Assembly: GCA_002717625.1 (NCBI GenBank)
Contig: PBEF01000011.1
Location: forward strand, 1-64,000
DNA from: Fidelibacterota bacterium
Lineage (GTDB): Bacteria > Fidelibacterota > Marinisomatia > SCGC-AAA003-L08 > D37C17
DNA: 64,000 bases
Direction: 5' to 3'
Below, in pieces: positions 50,272 through 59,162 of this stretch (position 1 is its first letter; every line of letters begins with the position of its first letter). A program made the position numbers and the translations under genes. The notes below the pieces were generated by a model. It was not told where the DNA came from. It made no database searches and saw only the letters and a list, made by a program, of their open reading frames with translations.

Positions 50272-51385
50272 GTCTTATACTCCAGGATTAAAAGTTGTAA
50301 GAGATGCTAAAGTATCAAAAGAGAGGCGTTTGCCTTTAAAGGGCAATGTGCATGTAAATATAGATGATATAGTTAGTTCTGATACTATTATAGCCTCAAC
50401 AGAAATTCCAGGTAATGTGCAAATGATTAATATTGCTAATCAGTTGAATATTGATCCTAATCAAATAGAAAATTGTATGCTAGTTAAAATAAATGACAAT
50501 GTTGAAAAAAATCAATTGATAGCTCAAAGCAAAGGACTTTTTGGAATGTTTAAAACAGATGTTAAATCTCCTATTGATGGAAAAATTATTAATGTTTCTA
50601 ATATTACAGGTCAAGTTGTTGTTTCAGAGCATCCTATACCTATTAATGTTGATGCTTATATACCAGGTAAAGTAAAAGATGTTTATAATAATGAAGGTAT
50701 ATTAATTGACTCTATAGGAACTTTTGTTCAGGGCATTATTGGTATTGGTGGTGAGAAGCAAGGCAAAATGCATGTTTTAGTTGACAACCCATCAGATAAA
50801 GTCAAAATTTCATCTATTACAAATAGCTTGAAAGATAAAATTGTCGTATGTGGTTCTTATATAGATTTGGAAATATATAAAAAAGCAAAAAGTATTGGTG
50901 TAAAGGGGATAGTTTGTGGGGGCATTGATTATAATGTCATTTCTGAAATTCTAGGTTATTCTTTAGGTGTAGCTATCACAGGAACTGAGGATACTACAAC
51001 ATTAATTTTAACTGAAGGTTTTGGAAATATTAATATGGCATTAAAAACATTTAATATTCTAAAAGAAAATAATAATAAGGATGTTTCTATAAATGGGGCT
51101 ACTCAAATTCGAGCAGGTGTTCTTAGACCTGAAATTTTCATTAAATCAGATGGCTCTGGAGAGAGTAAGGATTTCAAAGAAAATGATTTAGTTATTTCTA
51201 TAGGTTCTATTGTTAGGGTTATTAGGGAACCATATTTCGGCAAGATTGGAAAGATTTCATCATTGCCATATGAATTAGATCAAATGGAGTCTGAAACAAA
51301 AGTTAGAGTAGCAGAAGTTAAATTTGAGGATAGTACTAAAAAAATAATTCCTAGAGCTAATTTAGAAGTTATTTTGTCTAGTTAA
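50264..51385 (+). CDS. Uncharacterised protein with lipoyl/KOW-like beta segments
   Basis: ATEIPGNVQMINIANQLNIDPNQIENCMLVKINDNVEKNQLIAQSKGLFGMFKTDVKSPIDGKIINVS (hybrid/lipoyl-like); C-terminal SIVRVIREPYFGKIGKISSLP (KOW-like). Overlaps the mutL-like CDS by 8 nt. Confidence 0.6.
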   Translation: MSKSYTPGLKVVRDAKVSKERRLPLKGNVHVNIDDIVSSDTIIASTEIPGNVQMINIANQLNIDPNQIENCMLVKINDNVEKNQLIAQSKGLFGMFKTDVKSPIDGKIINVSNITGQVVVSEHPIPINVDAYIPGKVKDVYNNEGILIDSIGTFVQGIIGIGGEKQGKMHVLVDNPSDKVKISSITNSLKDKIVVCGSYIDLEIYKKAKSIGVKGIVCGGIDYNVISEILGYSLGVAITGTEDTTTLILTEGFGNINMALKTFNILKENNNKDVSINGATQIRAGVLRPEIFIKSDGSGESKDFKENDLVISIGSIVRVIREPYFGKIGKISSLPYELDQMESETKVRVAEVKFEDSTKKIIPRANLEVILSS

Positions 51386-51401
51386 AGTTTATTAAAATAC
51401 A

Positions 51402-51668
51402 ATGATGAAAAATGCTGAAAAAACTACTTTAACTGAATTTGCAAAAAAAATTGTTGATAAGAGGGTATCTGTATTAGCAATTTTTTTATTAGAAAGCACA
51501 AAACATATATCTTTTATTGCAGGCCAAACATTAATATTTTTTGGACCAATATTGACACTGTTTGTTAAGGATAAGAAATATTATGATTTTATTAATTTAT
51601 TGGAAGAAAGAAAGAATATCGAATTTTTAATATCTGAAATTGAATGTTTGCATTTTAAAACTAAGTGA
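51402..51668 (+). CDS. Small hypothetical protein
   Basis: Intact 88-aa ORF inside the MutL-like cluster, one hydrophobic segment. Confidence 0.45.
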   Translation: MMKNAEKTTLTEFAKKIVDKRVSVLAIFLLESTKHISFIAGQTLIFFGPILTLFVKDKKYYDFINLLEERKNIEFLISEIECLHFKTK

Positions 51669-51674
51669 TAGTAT

Positions 51675-52550
51675 ATGAGTAATCTGAAACAATATATTTA
51701 TTTTTTAATTATACCATTAATTATTCTTATAATTTATTTTTTAAATCCATTTGATGTATTTGTTGATGGAAATCAATTGTCCTTTGTATCCATGCTAATT
51801 TCATGTTTTATGATTGAGTATTTTATTCAAAAAGCTAAAAGTGGTGAAGAAATATATATGCGTCCAATTCCAGCTATGAAGGCTATGGAGGAAGCTGTTG
51901 GAAGAGCTACGGAAATGGGATCTTCAGTTTTATATGTACCCGGAATCCAAGGACTTGATGAAATTGACACTATATCAGGAATTATTATTTTAGGTCATGT
52001 TGCAGGAATGACAGCTGAATATGAATCAGATTTACATGTTCCTTGTTGTGTTCCTATTGTTATGGAAGCTGCACGTGAATCATGTAAAGAAGCTTATTTG
52101 AAAAAAGGGAGACCTGATTTATATAATGATAGGATGGTTCATTATGTTACAGATGATCAATTTGCATATGCTGCTGGAGTTAATGGTATTATGTTGAGAG
52201 AAAAGCCAGCGGCAGTTTTTTATCAAGGAAAATTTTATGCTGAATCATTAATATTAGCAGAAACTGGAAACTCTGTAGGAGCAATTCAAGTAGCCGGAAC
52301 CGGCTCATCATCACAAATTCCATTTTTTGTTACAGCCTGTGATTATGTTTTGATTGGAGAAGAATTCTATGCTGCTAGTGCATATTTATCAGGTAGCTCA
52401 GAAATGATAGGTAGTATAAAAGGTCAAGATTATGTGAAATTATTATGCATGTTTTTTATAGGTATAGTATTTTTATCTTCAATTTTTAATTATTTCGGGA
52501 TTTTTGTATTTGATATAATGAGTTTATTTAAAATAAATATAATTAACTAA
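51675..52550 (+). CDS. Uncharacterised membrane protein (DUF6754-like)
   Basis: N-terminal TM segments, soluble domain MRPIPAMKAMEEAVGRATEMGSSVLYVPGIQGLDEIDTISGIIILGHVAGMTAEYES, C-terminal TM. The family name is from memory. Confidence 0.6.
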   Translation: MSNLKQYIYFLIIPLIILIIYFLNPFDVFVDGNQLSFVSMLISCFMIEYFIQKAKSGEEIYMRPIPAMKAMEEAVGRATEMGSSVLYVPGIQGLDEIDTISGIIILGHVAGMTAEYESDLHVPCCVPIVMEAARESCKEAYLKKGRPDLYNDRMVHYVTDDQFAYAAGVNGIMLREKPAAVFYQGKFYAESLILAETGNSVGAIQVAGTGSSSQIPFFVTACDYVLIGEEFYAASAYLSGSSEMIGSIKGQDYVKLLCMFFIGIVFLSSIFNYFGIFVFDIMSLFKINIIN

Positions 52551-53365
52551 TGTTTATAAAGAGACAATTAGCCATAATAGTAATGATGTCTATGGGATTT
52601 CTTGCTTTATCTGGTTATTTTTTAAATTTTTCTGTTTTGAGAGAATTTACCGATAGAGATGCTCCGCAATGGTATATGATTATAGCAGGATTTGCTGCTT
52701 TTTTAGGATGTTTAAATTTACTTCAGTTACATATCCAAAAAGTGGTTAATAAACAAAAAAATTGGCAATATAGTATTTTTACATTGTTAGGTTTTATAAT
52801 TATGATAGTTTTTGCTTTTGTTTATAAAAATGTTGATACACCCTGGGGTCCTCATTTAAAAGATGAAAATTCATCATTTTATTGGATGTATAATTTTATA
52901 TATCTTCCATTAGCTTCAACAATGTTTGCATTATTAGCTTTTTTTGTTGCTTCAGCATCTTATAGGGCTTTTAGAATAAGAAATTTTGAGGCGACACTTT
53001 TATTGATTTCTGGAGTTCTACTAATGTTAGGGAGAGTTCCAATTGGGGCTATTATTCCATGGTGGGTAGTTGTTATTATGTATGTTTCTTTTCTATTTGC
53101 TATGATTGCATCTAAAATAAAAAATAGAAAAGTTTTTTTTATTTCATTTATTTGTGTAAATCTTCTTTGTTTGTTCCTAGGCTTTCAATTAGAATGGAAT
53201 ACATCTACGCCACTATTTCTATTAATACCTTCTATACAAGAATGGATTATGGCTGTACCTGCAACCGCAGGTTCTAGAGCTATAATGATTGGTATTGCTT
53301 TAGGTATTGTCGCGCAATCATTTAGAATAATTACAGGTAGAGAACGCTCTATCTTAGGAGATTAA
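52550..53365 (+). CDS. Uncharacterised polytopic membrane protein
   Basis: Multiple hydrophobic segments; tightly packed in the MutL-like cluster. Confidence 0.6.
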   Translation: MFIKRQLAIIVMMSMGFLALSGYFLNFSVLREFTDRDAPQWYMIIAGFAAFLGCLNLLQLHIQKVVNKQKNWQYSIFTLLGFIIMIVFAFVYKNVDTPWGPHLKDENSSFYWMYNFIYLPLASTMFALLAFFVASASYRAFRIRNFEATLLLISGVLLMLGRVPIGAIIPWWVVVIMYVSFLFAMIASKIKNRKVFFISFICVNLLCLFLGFQLEWNTSTPLFLLIPSIQEWIMAVPATAGSRAIMIGIALGIVAQSFRIITGRERSILGD

Positions 53366-54265
53366 TTGGAAAGATTTTTTACTATATTTGGATCAATAGA
53401 TCGAAGAGTAATTTTTTTACTGATTGGATTATCAGTTTTAATTCCTCTTATTAAACCTGATTGGGTAGAGTTGCCAATTAAAATTGATAATAATACACAA
53501 ATAGTATATGATTCTATAGCAGACCTTAATGAAGGCGATAGAGTTTTATTATCTTTTGAGTATGGAGCTAGTACTAAACCTGAAGTGCATCCTATGGCTG
53601 TTGCTGTTTTAAAACATTTATTTTCAAAAGGGATTAAGGTATACATTGTATCTTTATGGCCTGAGGGACCTATTATGGCAAAGTTAGCTATGGATGAAAT
53701 TATTGCTTCTAATTTATTTAATATTGAGGATGGAAAAGATTATGTAATGTTTGATTATAAAGTAGGTGGATCAATTGTTATAAAAAATATTGCTGATGAT
53801 TTCAGAGGTATTTACAAGCAAGATTATAACAAAATACCAATTGAAACATTACCGATTATGCAAGGAATTTACAATGTACAAGACTTTGATTTTGTTTTTG
53901 ATTTTTCAGCTGGTGTTCCAGGTAATGCTGAATGGGTCCAATATGCTTGTGACCCCAAGGAAGTTCCACTTTCATCAGGTTGCACCTCTATTATGGTTAC
54001 TGATGCGATTCCATATGTTGAATCTGGACAACTTAGAGGAATTTTGGCAGGTATGCCAGGTGCAGCAGAATATGAAAAAATGGTTTATGAATATCTAAGT
54101 AATGAGTTGGTAAATAATAATAAATATATTAATCAAAATGCTAATATAGATAAAGGTAAGGCTTTTGCTAGAATGTCTGCTCAATCTGTAGCTCATTTAT
54201 TAATGGTTATTTTTATTATTTTAGGGAATTTATCTTACTATTATGAAAGAAGAAAAAAAGGTTAA
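53366..54265 (+). CDS. Uncharacterised membrane-anchored protein
   Basis: TTG start; N- and C-terminal TM segments around a soluble domain (LSFEYGASTKPEVHPMAVAVLKHLFSKGIKVYIVSLWPEGPIMAKLAMDEI). Confidence 0.6.
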   Translation: MERFFTIFGSIDRRVIFLLIGLSVLIPLIKPDWVELPIKIDNNTQIVYDSIADLNEGDRVLLSFEYGASTKPEVHPMAVAVLKHLFSKGIKVYIVSLWPEGPIMAKLAMDEIIASNLFNIEDGKDYVMFDYKVGGSIVIKNIADDFRGIYKQDYNKIPIETLPIMQGIYNVQDFDFVFDFSAGVPGNAEWVQYACDPKEVPLSSGCTSIMVTDAIPYVESGQLRGILAGMPGAAEYEKMVYEYLSNELVNNNKYINQNANIDKGKAFARMSAQSVAHLLMVIFIILGNLSYYYERRKKG

Positions 54266-54268
54266 GTA

Positions 54269-54997
54269 TTGATGATATTTAATTTTGAGATAATTGGTGT
54301 TTGGGTATTGGTTTTGATGACTTTATGCATTTTGAGTTATTTATATGGAGATAATCCATTTTATAAAATATCAGAACATATTTTTGTAGGTGTTTCAGCA
54401 GGATATGTCTTTGCTCTTGTTTGGTGGGACCAAATATGGCCTAATCTATTTGGAAGATTATTCCCTGAATATGTAGGTGCTGGTTTTGAGTTTTCTCCAA
54501 TTTATATTATTCCTTTAATTTTGGGTATATTTATGCTATTTAGATTGATTCCATCTTTAAGTTGGTTAGCTAGGATAGCGATTGCATATATTGTTGGAAT
54601 GGCAGCAGGGTTAAAATTTTATGTATATATTAATTCTAATATTTTAATGCAAATTCAAAATTCAGCAATTGATTTGAGTAAAAGTGGTGGAGAAATTTTT
54701 AATCATATTTTAATACTTTTGGGAGTTTTCTCTGCTCTTGTGTATTTTTTCTTTTCAAAAGAACATAAGGGGACAGTCGGAGCTATTAGTAAAATTGGAA
54801 TTTATTTTTTAATGATTAAATTTGGAGCATCGTTTGGATTTGCTGTTATGGGGAGAATATCTTTATTGATTGGAAGATTTGAAGATCTTATAAGCTATTC
54901 AAGTTATCAATATAATTATGCTACTCCAATAATATTGATTTCTATGATAGTTATATTAGGAATTTGGTCATTTCAAAGTAGTGAAACTAAAAAATAA
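54269..54997 (+). CDS. Uncharacterised polytopic membrane protein
   Basis: Multiple TM segments; last gene of the cluster. Confidence 0.6.
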   Translation: MMIFNFEIIGVWVLVLMTLCILSYLYGDNPFYKISEHIFVGVSAGYVFALVWWDQIWPNLFGRLFPEYVGAGFEFSPIYIIPLILGIFMLFRLIPSLSWLARIAIAYIVGMAAGLKFYVYINSNILMQIQNSAIDLSKSGGEIFNHILILLGVFSALVYFFFSKEHKGTVGAISKIGIYFLMIKFGASFGFAVMGRISLLIGRFEDLISYSSYQYNYATPIILISMIVILGIWSFQSSETKK

Positions 54998-55011
54998 TTA
55001 AGAGGAAATAA

Positions 55012-56532
55012 ATGAATAATATATTAGAAAAATTAGGTGTTAAAGAAATTAATTATGGTGCCTGTATTGGTGGTGATAAATGGATAGAATCAAATGACTC
55101 AGGTCCAATTGAATCTATTAATCCAACGAATCATAAATTGTTAGCAAAGGTTAATAAATGTAATGAAGAGGATTATGAATTAGTTATACAGGAATCATTA
55201 AAAGCATTTGAAGATTGGAGGATGGTTCCTGCTCCTGTTAGAGGACAATTAATTTTAGAAATGGCTAATGAATTAAGAAATAAAAAAGATTTATTGGGAA
55301 GTTTAGTCGCATTGGAAATGGGTAAAATTAAAGCTGAAGGTGATGGTGAAGTTCAGGAAATGATAGATATAGCTGATTTTGCTGTTGGTTTATCAAGACA
55401 GCTTTATGGTTTGACTATGCATTCAGAGAGGCCTGAACATAGGATGTATGAGCAATGGCATCCATTAGGAAATGTTGGAATAATTTCAGCATTTAATTTT
55501 CCCGTAGCTGTGTGGGCATGGAATGCATTTATAGCTGCAATATGTGGTAATGTAAGCATTTGGAAGCCTTCTTCAAAGACACCTTTATGTGCTATTGCTG
55601 TACAGAATATTTGTAATAATGTATTAGAAAAGAATGGATATAAAGGAATATTTAATTTGATAATAGGTAGAGGCTCTATTATTGGAGAAAAATTTATAAA
55701 TGATTCTAGAGTTCCTCTTATATCTGCAACAGGATCAACAGCTATGGGTATAAAGGTTGCAAAAGCTGTTGGTGCAAGATTAGGTAAGACTATATTAGAA
55801 TTAGGTGGAAATAATGCTATTATTGTTGATGAAACAGCTAATATGGATTTGGCTATACCTGGTATTGTATTTGGTTCTGTCGGAACTGCGGGTCAGCGTT
55901 GTACTTCAACAAGACGAATAATTGCACATTCATTAATTTTTGACGATTTAGTTAATAGCTTAATTAAAGCATATAAACAAGTAAGGATTGGAGACCCTCT
56001 AGACTCTAATACATTAATGGGGCCTTTGATTGATCAGTCCGCTGTTGAAGATTATTTGGCAGCATTAAAAAAAGTTAAAGCAGCAGGTGGTGAGATTTTA
56101 TATGGTGGCAATGTTATTGATAGCTCAGGATCATTTGTTGAACCAACAATTGTAAGAGCTGAAAATCATTATCAAATAGTTCAAGATGAAACATTTGCTC
56201 CCATTTTATATGTTATGAAATATGATACTTTAGATGAAGCTATTAAATTACATAATTCTGTACCTCAAGGTTTATCCTCTTCAATTTTTACTAATAGTAT
56301 GATAAATGCAGAAACATTCTTATCTCATAGAGGTAGTGATTGTGGTATCGCTAATGTAAATATAGGAACATCAGGAGCAGAAATTGGTGGAGCATTTGGA
56401 GGAGAAAAAGAAACTGGTGGTGGTAGAGAATCTGGTTCAGATGCTTGGAAAGCTTATATGAGGCGACAAACCAACACCTTGAATTGGGGTTCAGATTTAC
56501 CTCTAGCTCAGGGAATTGAATTTGATATTTAA
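55012..56532 (+). CDS. Aldehyde dehydrogenase, ALDH7 / aminoadipate-semialdehyde dehydrogenase-like
   Basis: ILELGGNNAIIVDETANMDLAIPGIVFGSVGTAGQRCTSTRR; GGAFGGEKETGGGRESGSDAWKAYMRRQTNTLNWG. Confidence 0.85.
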   Translation: MNNILEKLGVKEINYGACIGGDKWIESNDSGPIESINPTNHKLLAKVNKCNEEDYELVIQESLKAFEDWRMVPAPVRGQLILEMANELRNKKDLLGSLVALEMGKIKAEGDGEVQEMIDIADFAVGLSRQLYGLTMHSERPEHRMYEQWHPLGNVGIISAFNFPVAVWAWNAFIAAICGNVSIWKPSSKTPLCAIAVQNICNNVLEKNGYKGIFNLIIGRGSIIGEKFINDSRVPLISATGSTAMGIKVAKAVGARLGKTILELGGNNAIIVDETANMDLAIPGIVFGSVGTAGQRCTSTRRIIAHSLIFDDLVNSLIKAYKQVRIGDPLDSNTLMGPLIDQSAVEDYLAALKKVKAAGGEILYGGNVIDSSGSFVEPTIVRAENHYQIVQDETFAPILYVMKYDTLDEAIKLHNSVPQGLSSSIFTNSMINAETFLSHRGSDCGIANVNIGTSGAEIGGAFGGEKETGGGRESGSDAWKAYMRRQTNTLNWGSDLPLAQGIEFDI

Positions 56533-56546
56533 AGAAAAGGAATTTT

Positions 56547-57863
56547 ATGAAAATTGAACCTAAAAATGTAAGAAAAATACTAGATAGAAATATATTGGCT
56601 GATGGTTTTGAACCAATTATTGACTTAAATAAAAGTCATGGTTCTTATTTAGTTGATCAAAGAAATGGCGATGAATATTTAGATATGTTTTCAATGTATG
56701 CATCTGGAGCTGTAGGTTATAATCATCCCTATATATTAAAGCATAAAGATATATTAGGTGATATTGCTGTAAATAAAACAACTCTTTCAGATATTTATAA
56801 TGTTTATTATGCAGATTTTATAGAAACATTTAGTAAATATGCAATGCCAGATTATCTTAGTAAAGTTTTTTTTATTGATGGCGGTTCATTGGCTGTTGAA
56901 AATGCATTGAAGGCTGCATTTGATTGGAAAAAAAGAAAAAATTTAAAAAGTGGTTTTAAGCAAGAAGGTGATAAAGTTATTTATTTTAATCAATCTTTTC
57001 ATGGAAGATCTGGATATACATTAACTTTAACTAATACATCCGACCCAAGAAAAACAATGTATTTTCCAAAGTTCCCATGGTTTAAAGTAGATAATCCAAA
57101 ATTGTCTTTTCCTATTAATAATGATATTTTAGCTGATGTGGCTGGTAAAGAAAAAAAAGTTATTAATCATATAAATAATATTATTTCTGAAAACCCTAAT
57201 GATGTAGCTGCTATAATTATTGAACCCATACAAGGAGAAGGAGGCGACAATCATTTCAGAAATGATTTTATGGTAAAAATAAGAGAAATATGTGATAATA
57301 ATGATATCATTTTTATTTTGGATGAAGTTCAAACAGGAATTGGTATTACCGGTAAAATGTGGGCCCATGAACATTTCTCTGTTAAGCCAGACATTATTTC
57401 ATTTGGTAAAAAAACTCAAGTATGTGGTATGATGGCTTCTAATAGAATTTATGAATTTGATAAAAATGTATTTAAAGAATCTAGTAGAATCAATTCTACA
57501 TTTGGTGGGAATCTTGTTGATATGTATAGATTTAAGCTAATATTAGAAATTATGTGTAATGAAAATTTATTTAGCAATGTACAAGAAATGGGTCATCATC
57601 TTTTAGAACAAATTAATAGGTTGGCAGATCAATTTCCAGGCTATGTTACAAATCCAAGAGGTCAAGGTTTGTTCTGTGCGTTTGATTTGCCATCAACAAT
57701 TGAAAGAGATAAAATGATTGCTGAGTTATTAGATAGAAAATTGATAATTTTAGGCTCTGGTGATAATAGTATTAGATTTAGACCGCATCTGAATGTAGCA
57801 AAGCAAGATATAGATATTGCAATTGAAAAAATAACAGATGTAATTCAACTAATGTTGAACTGA
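56547..57863 (+). CDS. L-lysine 6-transaminase-like class III aminotransferase
   Basis: AAIIIEPIQGEGGDNHFRNDFMVKIREICDNNDIIFILDEVQTGIGITGKMWAHEH; DIISFGKKTQVCGMMAS (PLP Lys). Confidence 0.85.
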   Translation: MKIEPKNVRKILDRNILADGFEPIIDLNKSHGSYLVDQRNGDEYLDMFSMYASGAVGYNHPYILKHKDILGDIAVNKTTLSDIYNVYYADFIETFSKYAMPDYLSKVFFIDGGSLAVENALKAAFDWKKRKNLKSGFKQEGDKVIYFNQSFHGRSGYTLTLTNTSDPRKTMYFPKFPWFKVDNPKLSFPINNDILADVAGKEKKVINHINNIISENPNDVAAIIIEPIQGEGGDNHFRNDFMVKIREICDNNDIIFILDEVQTGIGITGKMWAHEHFSVKPDIISFGKKTQVCGMMASNRIYEFDKNVFKESSRINSTFGGNLVDMYRFKLILEIMCNENLFSNVQEMGHHLLEQINRLADQFPGYVTNPRGQGLFCAFDLPSTIERDKMIAELLDRKLIILGSGDNSIRFRPHLNVAKQDIDIAIEKITDVIQLMLN

Positions 57864-57865
57864 TT

Positions 57866-58549
57866 TTGGCTGGTTCTTTATATATAGTATCAACTCCGAT
57901 TGGCAATTTGCAGGATTTCACAAAACGTTCAATTGAAATTTTGAAAGATGTTGATTTGGTTGCAGCGGAAGATACGCGTGTTACAAAAAAAATTTTCAAT
58001 CATTATAATATAAAGAATAGTATTATTAGTTATAATGATTATAATGAAAACCAGAAATATCAATATCTATTAGAAGTATTAAAAAGTAATAAAGATATTG
58101 CTCTTGTATCAGATGCGGGTACTCCTTGTATTAGTGATCCCGGTTATAGGATTGTTAATGCTGCTAATATGTTAGGTATTAATGTAGTTTCAGTCCCTGG
58201 TCCTAGCTCAGTAATAGCAGCTCTTTCAGTATCAGGTCTTCCCAGTGATTCATTTTATTTTGAAGGCTTTTTACCTAAAAAGAAGGGACGCACTAAGAGA
58301 TTGAATTATTTAAAACAATTAGATTGTACAATTGTAATTTTTGAGTCTCCAAAAAGATTGCTTAAAACTTTAAATGATATACTCTCTATATTGGGTAATA
58401 GGGTTGTTTCTCTATGTAAAGAATTAACAAAATTACATGAAAATGTCAAGCTAGGTTATTTAAATAATATCATTAAAGAAATTGATTTAGGTGTAAAAGG
58501 AGAATATGTAGTGTTGATTGCTAAACAAAAATATAGTATAGATGAATAA
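57866..58549 (+). CDS. rsmI: 16S rRNA (cytidine1402-2'-O)-methyltransferase
   Basis: TTG start; LYIVSTPIGNLQDFTKRSIEILKDVDLVAAEDTRVTKKIFNHY; LVSDAGTPCISDPGYRIVNAA; VPGPSSVIAALSVSGLP. Confidence 0.94.
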   Translation: MAGSLYIVSTPIGNLQDFTKRSIEILKDVDLVAAEDTRVTKKIFNHYNIKNSIISYNDYNENQKYQYLLEVLKSNKDIALVSDAGTPCISDPGYRIVNAANMLGINVVSVPGPSSVIAALSVSGLPSDSFYFEGFLPKKKGRTKRLNYLKQLDCTIVIFESPKRLLKTLNDILSILGNRVVSLCKELTKLHENVKLGYLNNIIKEIDLGVKGEYVVLIAKQKYSIDE

Positions 58550-59162
58550 ATTTATAACATTTGAAGGAATAGATGGTTGTGGAAAAACTACTCAGATTAA
58601 TTTGCTATCTAAATATTTAGATTCTAAAAAACAAGATAACGTTATAGTTAGAGAACCTGGTGGAACAAAAATATCAGAAAAAATAAGAGCAATATTGCTA
58701 GATAAAGGTAATGATATTAATTCTTATACAGAGACATTATTGTTTTTATCTTCACGGTCTCAATTGGTTAATGAAATTATAAAAAAGAATATCGAACAGA
58801 ATAAATTTGTATTATGTGATCGTTTTACAGATAGTACACTTGCATATCAAGGTTATGGTCGGGGGCTTAATATTCAATTATTAAATGATTTAAATAATTT
58901 TGCGACACAAAACATTTCTCCAGATTTAACATTTGTATTAGATATCAATTTATCAGAATCGAATAAACGTATTAATAAAAGAAATATTGATAGAATGGAA
59001 CAGTCAGGTAAAGAATTTTTAAATAAGGTTAAAATTGGGTATCAAAAAATTTCAAATATAGATAAAGATAGATATATATTTATCGATTGTTGTGGAAAAG
59101 ACATTGATAGTATACACTTTAGTATTGTAAAAAGTATTAATGAACGTTATAAAATTAATTAA
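58542..59162 (+). CDS. tmk: Thymidylate kinase
   Basis: FITFEGIDGCGKTTQINLL; REPGGTKISEKIR; CDRFTDSTLAYQGYGRG. Confidence 0.95.
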   Translation: MNKFITFEGIDGCGKTTQINLLSKYLDSKKQDNVIVREPGGTKISEKIRAILLDKGNDINSYTETLLFLSSRSQLVNEIIKKNIEQNKFVLCDRFTDSTLAYQGYGRGLNIQLLNDLNNFATQNISPDLTFVLDINLSESNKRINKRNIDRMEQSGKEFLNKVKIGYQKISNIDKDRYIFIDCCGKDIDSIHFSIVKSINERYKIN

